A stretch of DNA of 64,000 nucleotides from Dryocosmus kuriphilus (taxonomy: Eukaryota; Arthropoda; Insecta; Hymenoptera; Cynipidae), in assembly GCA_038277395.1 (NCBI GenBank), contig CM076196.1:32505935-32569934 (forward strand), given 5' to 3'. Positions 42,142 through 51,138 of this stretch are shown here, one piece after another (position 1 is the stretch's first letter; every line of letters starts with the position of its first letter). The notes beneath the pieces were generated by a model. The model was not told the origin of the DNA. It was given only the letters and a program-made list of their open reading frames with translations, and did not search any database. A program made the position numbers and the translations under genes.

Positions 42142-42546
42142 TGAAGCTACCTCATCGTGCACTCACTGATGCCGATCTGTTGAAATATGCTAAAGCTATA
42201 AAAATTCCACATTTTCGTGGAGTGTTTATGCGTAATGAGCTACCAGTGCGTGGTCCCCGTCGAACTGAGTCAGCTATTGTAAATCTTGACGACAGTCACG
42301 GCCCTGGTACCCACTGGGTAACATATAGAAAGATCGGTAATAATATTCTATACTTTGATAGTTTCGGTAATCTTCGTCCACCATCGGATCTTGTCGATTA
42401 CCTCGCTCGGTGTTGGTAGCGTAATAGAGTACAATCATGATAGATATCAGGACTATGACAGTGTTGAGTGTGGACACTTGTGTTTAAAATTTTTGTGTAA
42501 ACAGCTGTATGTAAGTGACAAATACTGTCTATATAAGAGAGTGTGA
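42135..42546 (+). pseudogene. Adenain-like cysteine protease, frameshifted
   Basis: The first part (LPHRALTDADLLKYAK, IPHFRGVFMRNELP, GPGTHWVTY, YFDSFGNLRPP) carries the catalytic His in THW and the Asp/Asn-type residue in YFDS. After one extra base near 42410 the frame closes at TAG 42417-42419. The remaining part (QDYDSVECGHLCLKFL, with the oxyanion Gln and catalytic Cys) continues in the next frame to 42546. Adenain-type proteases mature capsid proteins. There is no good ATG before KLPHRALTD, so it is either translated by -1 frameshifting from the upstream gene or the A6 run carries an indel. About 135 residues in total, short for the family but typical of Polinton proteases. Confidence 0.85.
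42530..42537 (+). promoter_or_regulatory. TATA box of the penton-like gene
   Basis: TATATAAG with an ACAGT initiator-like sequence about 31 bp downstream, and the ATG at 42584. It overlaps the 3' end of the protease gene. Confidence 0.65.
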
Positions 42547-42583
42547 TGTACTGATTAGTGACAGTAGAGAGAAGTACACCATC

Positions 42584-43273
42584 ATGAACGAATCATTTAC
42601 TCTCACCATAACGGGAAACTCTTCAGTGCTCGAGGCAGAGTATTTCCCACCGATAGAACTCTCTCCACACAAGAACTACGCTCTTGGTCTCGTCGAATTG
42701 CTCACATTCAATGCGATTCCTAACGTTGACGCTGGAAAGAATACAATCAAGGTCGGTCAAAGGAAAGTTGTTATACCCACTGGCAGCTATGAGATTGAAG
42801 ACATTGAGAGATATGTTCAGAAGATTCTAGCGAGTGACGGCATTACAATAAACATTAAGCCAAATAATAACACACTGCGCAGTGAGATAAAGTGTGATCA
42901 TGAAGTGGACTTTCAACCAGTGGATTCAATTGGACGTTTGTTGGGTTTCGCACCTCGTGTTCTTGAGGCCAATAAGACTCATACTTCTGATCTACCTGTG
43001 GCTATTCTCAAAGTGAACGCACTACGAGTTGAGTGTAATGTCACAACAGGAGCCTACATCAACGAGCGCAAAGTGCACACGATTCACGAATTCTTTCCTG
43101 TTGTTCCACCAGGATATAAGATTGTGGAAGTGCCGTCACACGTCATTTATCTGCCAATCGCCGTGAAGACAATACATCAAATTCAGCTCCGCATTGTTGA
43201 TCAAGACGGAGACTTGGTGAATTTTCGAGGAGAGATTATAACAATACGACTACACGTCAAATCATCATCGTAA
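42584..43273 (+). CDS. Penton-like minor capsid protein
   Basis: 229 residues from MNESFTLTITGNSS. The frame is open 23 codons further upstream, but the TATA box at 42530 places transcription start after those codons. Features: an N-terminal strand with EYFPPIELSPHKNYALGLVE, a central IPTGSYEIEDIERYVQKIL, FQPVDSIGRLLGFAPRVLEA and a C-terminal LPIAVKTIHQIQLRIVDQDG. The PI-L--HKNYALGL and S-RLLGF patterns are characteristic of single-jelly-roll minor capsid (penton) proteins of Polintons. It lies between protease and major capsid genes, as usual. Intact. Confidence 0.85.
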   Translation: MNESFTLTITGNSSVLEAEYFPPIELSPHKNYALGLVELLTFNAIPNVDAGKNTIKVGQRKVVIPTGSYEIEDIERYVQKILASDGITINIKPNNNTLRSEIKCDHEVDFQPVDSIGRLLGFAPRVLEANKTHTSDLPVAILKVNALRVECNVTTGAYINERKVHTIHEFFPVVPPGYKIVEVPSHVIYLPIAVKTIHQIQLRIVDQDGDLVNFRGEIITIRLHVKSSS

Positions 43274-43287
43274 TAATAATAATAATA

Positions 43288-43437
43288 ATGGGTATTGTGT
43301 ACAATCGCAAAGGAGTCTATATAAGCGAGACAAGATGCCAGACACAGGTCATTTCTCAGTCAGCACGCAAAGCGCTAACACCTCAGAACGTGCTCCTTCT
43401 GAAACAACTAGGCCTCAAAGTCAAAGAAAGAAATTGA
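43288..43437 (+). CDS. Short frame between penton and major capsid genes (doubtful)
   Basis: A 49-codon ATG frame whose C-terminal half (ARKALTPQNVLLLKQLGLKV) looks structured and basic. A small protein in this position would not be unusual for a Polinton. However, the major-capsid TATA box lies inside it, which argues that it is not transcribed from its ATG. Confidence 0.2.
   Translation: MGIVYNRKGVYISETRCQTQVISQSARKALTPQNVLLLKQLGLKVKERN
43318..43354 (+). promoter_or_regulatory. Major capsid core promoter
   Basis: TATATAAG at 43318-43325 with TCATTT at 43349-43354 (spacing 31 bp), and a second initiator match TCAGTC at 43356. The leader to the ATG at 43480 is about 130 nt and contains no other ATG before it in frame. 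Confidence 0.7.
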
Positions 43438-43479
43438 AAATATTTATCATCTCCAGCTGTTGCAACAGAGAAAAAGAAA

Positions 43480-44718
43480 ATGGAAGAAATATTAAACATT
43501 CAAGCACCAGTGACATTTGACGAGTCCATATCCCACTATGAGATTCATGCACATCAACCTTATGCATCATCGTCATTCAACAACAGTGATGAAATTCGAA
43601 TCACTGTCCAGCATCAAGATTTGTGTATACTACCCAGTAAGAGTTCACTGCACGTGTACGGAAGACTGACTAGGGATGATGATGTAGCCAGAAATGTTAC
43701 TGCGACAAACTTAGTGAACAATGCAATCTCCTTTCTTTTTGATGAAGTTCGCTATGAACTCAATGGTATTGAGATTGATCGTTGCAAAAATGTCGGTCTC
43801 ACCAGCACCATGAAAGGCTACGTCTCTCTCACTCCTGGAAAAAGTCATCTTGTGGAGAATGCAGGATGGCTAGGCATCCCGGAAGGTACAGGACGTCTTA
43901 CCAATGAGGAGGGATATTTTGATGTTACTATACCACTCAGTATGATCCTAGGATTTGCTGAAGACTATCAAAAAATTGTTGTAAATGCAAAGCATGAACT
44001 TATCCTGACAAGATCACGCAGTGACTTGAACGCCATCATTCAACAACGACAAGATCCTGGAAACGAAGAACAATTTAGGATCTCGATTCAGAAAGTGGAG
44101 TGGATGATACCGTATGTGGTGGCTTCGGATCAGCAGAAGATACAGTTGCTAAACTTTATTGAAAAGGACCCTCTGACCACGATGACTTTTCGCTCATGGG
44201 AATTGTATGAGTACCCCCTGCTCCCCACCACCTCAAGACACATATGGACTGTGAAAACGTCAACTCAATTGGAGAAACCACGTTACGTTATATTGGGTTT
44301 TCAGACAGGCCGAAAGGATAGGCGAACAAGATATGCTAATCGTTTCGACCACTGCAATTTAAGCAATTTCAAGGTGTTTCTCAATTCACAGTACTATCCG
44401 TACGGCAATCTGAACCTGAACATTAATCACAACCAGTTTGCACTACTGTATGAGATGTATGCAAATTTTCAGGCAGCATACTATAGCAAAGAGTCTGAAC
44501 CAATGTTGAAGAAAAACGATTTCAGAGAACACGCTCCTCTGGCTGTTATCGATTGCTCAAAACAAAATGAGTTTCTCAAACAGACCTCAGTGGACGTTCG
44601 TCTGGAATTTGAATCTGGAGACAATTTTCCCGCTGAAACTTCAGCCTACTGCCTCATCATACACGATCGTCTTATTCAATACCAACCTCTCAGTGGCAGC
44701 GTAAAAAAATTGATTTAA
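43480..44718 (+). CDS. mcp: Major capsid protein (double jelly-roll, Polinton type)
   Basis: 412 residues, intact. Recognisable stretches: DESISHYEIHAHQPYASSSF at the N-terminus, ISFLFDEVRYELNGIEIDR, MILGFAEDYQKIV, HELILTRSRSDLNAI, a central VEWMIPYV, RYVILGFQTGRKD, LSNFKVFLNSQYYPYGNLNL and a C-terminal CLIIHDRLIQYQPLSG. The FDEVRYELNGIEID and FLNSQYYPY patterns are typical of Polinton/adintovirus major capsid proteins, which form hexon-like trimers. Its own TATA promoter lies 155 bp upstream. An intact capsid gene beside a broken polymerase is notable. Confidence 0.92.
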   Translation: MEEILNIQAPVTFDESISHYEIHAHQPYASSSFNNSDEIRITVQHQDLCILPSKSSLHVYGRLTRDDDVARNVTATNLVNNAISFLFDEVRYELNGIEIDRCKNVGLTSTMKGYVSLTPGKSHLVENAGWLGIPEGTGRLTNEEGYFDVTIPLSMILGFAEDYQKIVVNAKHELILTRSRSDLNAIIQQRQDPGNEEQFRISIQKVEWMIPYVVASDQQKIQLLNFIEKDPLTTMTFRSWELYEYPLLPTTSRHIWTVKTSTQLEKPRYVILGFQTGRKDRRTRYANRFDHCNLSNFKVFLNSQYYPYGNLNLNINHNQFALLYEMYANFQAAYYSKESEPMLKKNDFREHAPLAVIDCSKQNEFLKQTSVDVRLEFESGDNFPAETSAYCLIIHDRLIQYQPLSGSVKKLI

Positions 44719-44801
44719 GTGGTAGGTTGAATGTCAGCAGTGGTGGTGGGGGGTAATTCCAGCAGTGGTGGGGGTAATGCCAGCCGTGGTGGGGAGAAAG
44801 T
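44719..44801. repeat. Short CAGCAGTGGTGGGGGTAATGC repeats
   Basis: Three imperfect copies of a G-rich unit (CAGCAGTGGTGG, GGGGGTAAT) between the major capsid stop and the next TATA box. Confidence 0.7.
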
Positions 44802-44809
44802 TATAAAAG
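44802..44809 (+). promoter_or_regulatory. TATA box of the exonuclease-like gene
   Basis: TATAAAAG with TCATTT 30 bp downstream (44832-44837); the ATG is at 44847. Confidence 0.65.
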
Positions 44810-44846
44810 AGCTGATTTCAGTAAGCAGAATTCATTTTTCATCGAA

Positions 44847-45358
44847 ATGGAGTTCATAGTGGACGTGCAAGGCTTCAAGAAGCCCCTTAACCAGTTTGTC
44901 TTCAGGAGTTGGCTGTAGTTTCTCTCCAGGAAGACTCTCAACCTGTGGTTTATCTATTTGAGCCTCCGTGCTACTGGCATGTGTTGCCAGCCCGCTACAA
45001 GAGTGAAAATTTGTGGCTGACGCACAATTATCATGGTCTCGAATGGAGTGCTGGTGACATACCCTACGAAGAAGTGAGGCACATAATTCGAGAAAGACTG
45101 CGTGGTGCCAATGCAGTCTATGTTAAAGGATTGGAAAAGAAGAGGTGGATGGAGCAGTTTCTGAAAAATGTATATAATCTCGAAGATTTGGGTTGTCCTT
45201 CACTCCACCAATTGCACCCTTCGGTTTGCATGAGATGTAATCACCATACTCAGTGCTGGTATGAAAATTGTGCAGTTCGAAATGCTCTTGCTCTCAGGAA
45301 CTGGTTCTTGACTCCTCGTGATAAGCCTACTATTAGACATTACAATCCAAGTAAAATC

Positions 45359-45416
<58 letters not shown>

Positions 45417-45421
45417 TGTGA
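44847..45421 (+). pseudogene. Conserved Polinton protein, exonuclease-like fold, frameshifted
   Basis: It starts MEFIVDVQGFKKPLNQFVF at 44847. A one-base frame change near 44905 precedes AVVSLQEDSQPVVYLFEPPC, and the rest runs to 45421. VDVQGF, ANAVYVKGLEKKRW, LEDLGCPSL and CMRCNHH...CAVRNAL are spaced like the DEDD/RNase-H-type exonuclease fold (D-Q, K-G--K, and a late H/C-A cluster), but key acidic residues are not all evident, so activity is uncertain. The C-terminus is a run of about 19 Asp residues encoded by a (GAT)n microsatellite. It is the last gene before the right terminal repeat; AATAAA signals follow near 45588. Confidence 0.7.
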
Positions 45422-45649
45422 AAGATGCTGAGATGAAAGATCTTGATGATGATGATCTTCATACCTCAAACATTGTATCGCTTACCGGTTGTGAATTTAT
45501 GTACTCTTAAAAAGCGTTTTATTCTCCTATGTGTAAATAGGTTAAGATTCTACGTTGTATTCTTAGCTTAAGGTTTTTGTTTTAATAATAAACAGACAAA
45601 AAGTTTATATGTAAAGAAGTTTTAACTTTTATTTTAACCCTATCAACTT
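45422..45649. other. 3' region of the last Polinton gene, no gene
   Basis: More (GAT)n sequence, then an AT-rich stretch with AATAAA (about 45588) that probably polyadenylates the plus-strand transcripts. Confidence 0.45.
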
Positions 45650-46429
45650 ACTTTTTCTTAATTTATGAATAAGTTGTACATTTTCCGCTTCGTTCCTTCA
45701 AACAACAACGATGGATTTCACACTCTACTGCGATTTACAGGTAAGTATTTTTTTAACTCTTGAGAACATTCTCACGCCAGAATCTTGTTTAAACTTGTTT
45801 AAACTTGTTTAAACTTGTCGATGCCTGTCGAAACTTGTCGAGTTCTCGGGAATCCCCATAATACGTCACCTACAGTATGTGTAGGAGAGAGAGAGAGAGA
45901 GAGATGTAAATTCCATTACATAACCTTGACTGCATTTCTAATTGCTTATGGGTGAGAGAGAGAAGGGGTAAGGGTGGTGATTTCATGCCTCTAGATATTG
46001 CGTACTAAAATAAGCTTAGCACGGACATGAACCACGTCAATTCTCGAGGTATATAGTCTGGAACAGAACCCTACCTTACCGACTAACGTTAAATAGCTTA
46101 TTTCACAAGTGAAAGATTTCTGCCTTACCGACTGATGGTAACAAACTGTCACAGATTTCTGCCTTACCGACTGATGGTAACAAACTACCACAGATTTCTA
46201 CCTTACCGACTGATGGTAATAAACTGCCACAGATTTCTACCTTACCGACTGATGGTAACAAACTACCATGTTTCTAATAGATCCAGAAACCCTACCTTAC
46301 CGACCGAGGGTAATACCGACTGTCGATATTTAGCATGGACACACACCACTGAGGGAGTAGTGGCGCCATCTGTCGGCGGCAGCGTGAAGCTTGTCGTGGT
46401 GGTGCCGTAGCCCCCTTGCTATACTACTG
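45650..46429. repeat. Polinton right terminal inverted repeat
   Basis: Inverse of 30009-30778 with few differences: a longer (GA)n tract near 45885-45902, a TTGTTTAAAC triplication near 45784-45812, and two extra terminal bases (TG) before the AGGCTA duplication. Confidence 0.9.
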
Positions 46430-46613
46430 AGGCTACCGTGTCGCCAGCCCCCCACACGTAACCCGGCCTGTATCTTGTAAGGTTTTGTGGCGCAAAATTT
46501 TTTATTTATGGCGCATATGAGCGCATTTGGAGCGCAATAACTTTGGCTATATGGGAGTCTCGAATTATTAGTGCGGGGGGGGGGGGGGGGGGGGGGGGGG
46601 GTGCAACTGACCT
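46430..46613. mobile_element. Right end of the long-inverted-repeat transposon split by the Polinton
   Basis: Begins with the second AGGCTA and continues the arm sequence broken off at 30008. It ends with a long G tract (about 27 G), GTGCAACTGACCT and then the 9-bp duplication GTCTACTGG (46614-46622), matching that at 25967-25975. Confidence 0.85.
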
Positions 46614-47005
46614 GTCTACTGGAATTAATTGGCGAGTTTCAATTGAAAGTCTATTTTCCTAATGGTTTTCGATTTCCAATATAATAAAATTTCAGAATTA
46701 ATTTACGTTGATTAAAAATTTTAAAACTGCAGAAATTTAAAAAAATTCTTGAGCTTTTCCTTGAGAATTGAAATTAATTTTTGTAGAAGCTGCACGTTAT
46801 TGTTAAATTTAAATACCTACCTAAAATTTAAAATAAAATTGTTTAATTTTGAAGTTTTTAATTTAAAACTTTATTAATCTTTGAAAATATAAATTCTTCA
46901 AACTTGAGCATTGTCATTTTTAAACTGAAAGGTTTAATAGTTGAACTATTATAAATCGGAAGACTTATAGTTAAAAATTTACGGGTATAGAATTAAAACG
47001 TTTAA

Positions 47006-48344
47006 GGTCATGTAAAAGGTGGGTCACGTGACCAAGCCAGTCCTCAGATCGATATTGTTTGACTCGTATTTAAAAATAAATCTTAAAATAATGCGGAAAA
47101 AAATTGGGAAAATAATAATAAATGTAAAAGAACAGTATGTGGTAAAAGCGTGAATTCGGGGAGCAATACAAGTTTACTATAAAAATAATAAATGGCAGCG
47201 GATGCACTTTACACTAGGTAAACGTTCCTACTTTGGCGGTAAAGAAGCAACACCGCGGTTGGTAGCTTGTTATTGATTTTTTGTAAGACTGCGAAAGTTC
47301 TCCACATGCTCCAATAGGTGTCCGGGCTTCAGACATAACCACAAAAATTTGTTTTTTGCATTAAAAGTGCAAATATTATTGTTTGTACTTTTTCCGTAAA
47401 AGTTCGTGACCAATGTTTGTGTTTCTTCGTTCCAAGTTTCATTGATACTATCCTCAAGTGCTCCAATTCTAAAATTGAAAATCGCCTGCAGTGTCCTGCA
47501 ATAAAGTTCTACAACATAGTTGGTAATCGGTATTACTGCAAATTTTTATGATCAAAAATTTGTTTTCTCATCAAAATTGAGGTTAGTGAGGTACTCGTTA
47601 CCTTACTCCTCAAAAATAAAATAAAAAACATGTCCTTTTTCAAATTTTAACAACAGTTTATCATTTCAATTACATCCGGACAGAATTATTAAATTTTTTT
47701 AAAAAACAACACCAGATCAACTACAATGTTGGAAACTCAAATCAATAAATATTACATAGATTTTTAAAAATATAAACGATGTCAACCTCAATTTTAACAC
47801 ACAATAATTTCTGCCACGATGCCATGTCCATCGAAAAACTGCTTTTTTTTTAAAATGATTTCACGGACTCGTTGTTCAAACTCTACAACGATTAATTTGA
47901 AATTTATCATAAAGGCATTCTGATGAGGTCATTGATTCAATGACGAAACGTTGATGCATTTTAATTAAATACTGGTGATGGTCTGGAAGTGTTGACTTAT
48001 TTTTCATTATACAAATTTTTTGTTTAAAAAAAACCTTTTTCTAGAATTGTAAGTATTTAGGACCAGGCGCTCCTTCCTTAGTGCCTTGTATTTACTGTGC
48101 CAAATTTTCAAATTATTAATCAGTGCGGATATGAGTTGGGACAAAAGGAATACCGATAATACTTCTAGTTTTATTTTTCTTAAAAATTTTTTCCCGAATT
48201 TCCAGCAAAACAAAGTAGAGGCTCTTAGTGCCTCCTCTTTGATTTTCCAAACTTTCAGAGCGATACTCTATTTCGTTTGGACATGAGCTGGGACAAAAGA
48301 AATTCAGCACTGGCTTGGTCACGTGACCCACCTTCTACATGGCC
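47006..48344. mobile_element. TTAA-flanked non-autonomous element with CACGTG ends
   Basis: TTAA lies on both sides (47002-47005 and 48345-48348). Ends GGTCATGTAAAAGG and the inverse CCTTCTACATGGCC extend to a 35-40 bp inverted repeat containing the perfect palindrome GGTCACGTGACC. TTAA targets are used by piggyBac and Kolobok groups; no transposase is visible. A segment near 47440-47950 resembles a Penelope-type terminal region with a hammerhead-like core. Copies: 58728-60141 and 62702 to the window end. Confidence 0.65.
47920..47949 (+). ncRNA. Hammerhead-ribozyme-like core (degenerate)
   Basis: CTGATGA, then a 7-bp stem (GTCATTG / CAATGAC, loop ATT), then GAAAC. This is the conserved CUGANGA...GAAA core of hammerhead ribozymes, with one extra G between CUGAUGA and the stem. 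Stems I and III are weak or imperfect. Penelope-like elements carry such motifs next to CGAAACGTTG. Inverse copies lie at 59125-59154 and 63097-63126. Probably a fossil rather than an active ribozyme. Confidence 0.4.
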
Positions 48345-48612
48345 TTAAAATAGAATAATTTTGGTTGCAGCTAATGTGCATTGCATTTTTTGTTTGAATC
48401 AAATATACAGACTTTAAACGTTTTAAACAAAAGCTTTTTCTTAATAAAAGCAAATCCTTTGTTGAAATCAAACAAATTGTATCAAACGAATTATTTGTTT
48501 CAATGAATAAGGTGAATATTTTCCATTTCTTAAAGTAAAAATAAACATTTTGTAAAGCATGTTCAAGAAATACTTCCAAGGTATACTTCACAAATTTTTC
48601 ATTCGTAAAGCT

Positions 48613-50310
48613 TGAAAAGATTATAAAGTCCCCTTTATAATAATTAACAATAACGTAGGACAGAGAGGCGATAAATTAAAGCCACAGGCGATAAATAAGG
48701 ACAACACACTGAACTAAATACTACCGCGATAAGGATTATCTATATAGGTTACGAGGCCAAGAAGGAAAATCGATAGCAGCGCGCGCAACCCAGGACTCGA
48801 AAGAAGGGAGAATCGCGGGACCAATCAGAGCTGGTAGCCGACTTCCCCAAATTGCGAAACCAGGAGATCACTCACCATCGAACCTGGCAAACCTCCGGTT
48901 GATATAACACCTCTGCTCTTACTACTGGGAAAGCGTCCTTTTCGGCGTCTCGAACACTACACAGGCTAACAATTATATCAGCTAAAGGGAGCATCCAGAA
49001 GACAAGTAAGAAAGTAAAAAAATAAATTATTCCCACCCTTCACGTTTTGATGAGCTCAATCAAACGAAATTTTGGTGGCAATTTCCCCTCAGATTTGTGG
49101 ATCTTCACCCGAAATTCTGTGAGTGTCGCTCTCTTTCAACCAGGCTCCGTCCTGGAGATCGAGAACGGGTCTCTCTCCCCAACAGAAAATACGAGTGGAG
49201 ATCAGCAACCTCTGAGGAAGAATAAGAGAAAAATCCCAATCGAATACAAAATTATGACGACCATGAACCAGCGGAGCTTTCAACCAGGTTCAGATCCTGG
49301 AGATCGCGCAGCTGAGGCTTAAAGGTATCCAAATTTTGACAAATATTCGAACGATACTAATTCCGTGACGAGAAATCACGTTTGCAAAACCTAAGGCGAA
49401 ATCCAAGCCCAGCATGAGTTTGCAGAGGTGAACTTTCGTTTCACCGAATCAAAACTTGGTAGATATAAAATCCATAAAGTTAAGTCAGAACGGCAGTATT
49501 CTTTGAGTCGTAAATTTTTTTTGTGGTGAGGAAACCTAATTGGAGCTTTGTGCCAGGCATAGCAACTAGCGTGGACAAAGTGAAAGTTGGGTTAAAGTGA
49601 GCATAGGATGGGTTGCTTATTTGCTTCATTAAAAAAAATACTCTGGATGTCCCTAAAAGAAGGGACAAACTAACCAAGATTCCAGATCTCGCATGAAGCC
49701 TCATAAAGGCGTATAATTGATTGAAGTAGAATAGCATGGACCGCTATAATTCGTACGTGACTCCTTTTTCCGCTTTTGGGTTCCCACAATCTTGTCCGCT
49801 TTGCGGTATATTAAGGTCGAGAAAACAAGTATGAGTCGTTCCCGCCTAAATTTTATAGAGTCGCCTGCCCTCGCTGACCCCAGGTCCAAGGCAAATTTCA
49901 TACCCAGAGATTTCCTCATTAAGAAATTGCATGCAAAGAAAAGTATCCTTACGTACACGATTCCTGGAGCCGAACCCGTCCTTATTCCTAGGGTTTCCCT
50001 GCTAGTGAAATTCCATGAAAAAATAGTAAGGACGAACTTTAGCGTTCTGCCAACAATAGATCCACCCTTTCTTATTTGGCTCGATCTGTTGGACAGAATA
50101 TATTAAATGCAAATTCAGTAACTTCTCAAAATTCAACAATAATCTTGAAAGCGCTGAAGGTGCCACAAACAAAACACAAAACCAAAAGTAAAAATGGCAT
50201 GAAATAACCATCCACCTTACTCCTATTTGAGAATTCTGTGGATCTGCGATCGGGACGGCTGGCGAAACTCGTCATAATTAAAAATCAAGTACATAAAGAA
50301 TAATGTTACA
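48613..50310 (-). mobile_element. Solo-LTR-like element (family X), copy 2
   Basis: On the minus strand it runs TGTAACATTATT...CTTTTCA. The flanks AGCT (48609-48612) and AGTT (50311-50314) are a probable 4-bp duplication with one mutation; the sister copy has perfect AACT on both sides. A minus-strand CTATATAG box and TTCAGTGTG initiator about 30 bp downstream (near 48740 and 48710) suggest the LTR promoter. No coding domain is recognised. Confidence 0.65.
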
Positions 50311-50433
50311 AGTTATTATCATTAAAGTATAATAAGCAGACAAAAAAAATACAAGAAATTTTATGGAAATCACAAAGTTATTTACTTGTCTATTAATAAA
50401 AAAATTCAAAAGAACTTTATTTTATTTTCACCT

Positions 50434-51138
50434 ATCTTCGTTTCAGGTAATATCGTTTGCGAACCGAGGGGCGAAGGCATCAACCGTGAATTTTTTAGTA
50501 TCGATATTCAAGACCTGACACTCTTTTTCGAAGCAAACAATTTAACAATTAAAACTAATTCACAAAGAAGCTTTCTTATACGTCCTTCAAGTTAGCAGGA
50601 CATTTTTCAAAAATTGAAAATATTATTGATGGATATTTTGCCGCTAATTATCCGTAATTTATCCGTGGAAATATCAATTTTGCCGCAAGCTTTTTTTTAA
50701 AAAAAACATGGGGTGCACTGCTAGCATGATATCAAGTTATCAGGAAATCCCCGCGAAAACGGTCAATGAGAAAAATCTAACATATGGAGAATTTGCCGCT
50801 TTTTATCCGGTTTCCATTAGACTAAAAGTTTCCAAAATTTAGCCATATTTCGCGCCTAGCCCGGAGAGAATATGAAGAATCATCGGAAGGTAACTAGATC
50901 TTAAAATAATTTATTGCAAGTCGCAAAATCAATTTACGACATTCAAGTAGATAGAAACTGTCAATATAGAATTTTAGAATAATTATTTTGTTGATAAAAA
51001 ATATAATTAAACAATACTTATTCCCAATATATAGCTTCTGCTTCTCATTCGGAATTTTCATGCTTTCGCAATTTAAAATTCAGCGAAAAATAACGAGTAA
51101 CAGCGAAATATATTTTCATTTCATAAATATGTATATTT
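50434..51138. other. Spacer between left arm and hAT element; doubtful exon
   Basis: A frame after TTTCAG at 50446 (GNIVCEPRGEGINREFFSID, ending at 50595) could be an exon fragment, but no family is recognised. The rest is AT-rich with nothing seen. Confidence 0.25.

Larger units (their letters stand above)
30009..46429. mobile_element. Polinton/Maverick (adintovirus-like) element, 16.4 kb
   Basis: Flanked by AGGCTA at 30003-30008 and 46430-46435, the 6-bp target duplication expected for Polintons. Terminal inverted repeats of about 770 bp begin GTAGTATAGCAA. The gene set is diagnostic: protein-primed PolB, chromodomain retrovirus-like integrase, FtsK/HerA-type packaging ATPase, adenain-like protease, penton-like minor and double-jelly-roll major capsid proteins. 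The left transcription block is OB-fold gene (-) and PolB (+) diverging from a shared repeat-rich promoter. The right block is integrase, fibre-like, conserved protein and ATPase (-), diverging from phospholipase/core, protease, penton, major capsid and exonuclease-like genes (+). PolB, protease and exonuclease-like genes carry frameshifts, so the copy is probably defective unless these are consensus errors. Confidence 0.95.
46614..50433 (+). repeat. Left arm of a large inverted duplication
   Basis: Inverse copy of 56624-60533 with a few percent of differences and small indels. It contains, in order, AT-rich sequence, a TTAA-flanked element (47006-48344), about 260 bp of AT-rich DNA, a solo LTR (48613-50310) and a 123-bp inner edge ending CACCTATC. 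Past the outer edge both arms enter the long-inverted-repeat transposon. No supported gene; conserved small frames recur in both arms only because the arms are copies. Confidence 0.85.

Noticed and set aside
43335..43520. 61-codon frame upstream of the major capsid gene
   Set aside because: Overlaps the capsid start out of frame and begins upstream of the predicted transcription start; low-complexity composition.
45200..45469. Poly-Ile minus-strand frame
   Set aside because: It is the reverse reading of the GAT microsatellite at the end of the exonuclease-like gene.
30009..46429. Integrated adenovirus, bracovirus or ordinary DNA virus
   Set aside because: Retrovirus-like integrase, 6-bp duplication, long terminal repeats and PolB with HNH-like insert together define a Polinton/Maverick.
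49701..50211. Frames conserved between 49,480-50,211 and 56,848-57,669
   Set aside because: They lie in solo LTR copies that are duplicates of each other; conservation reflects recent duplication, with no recognised domain.
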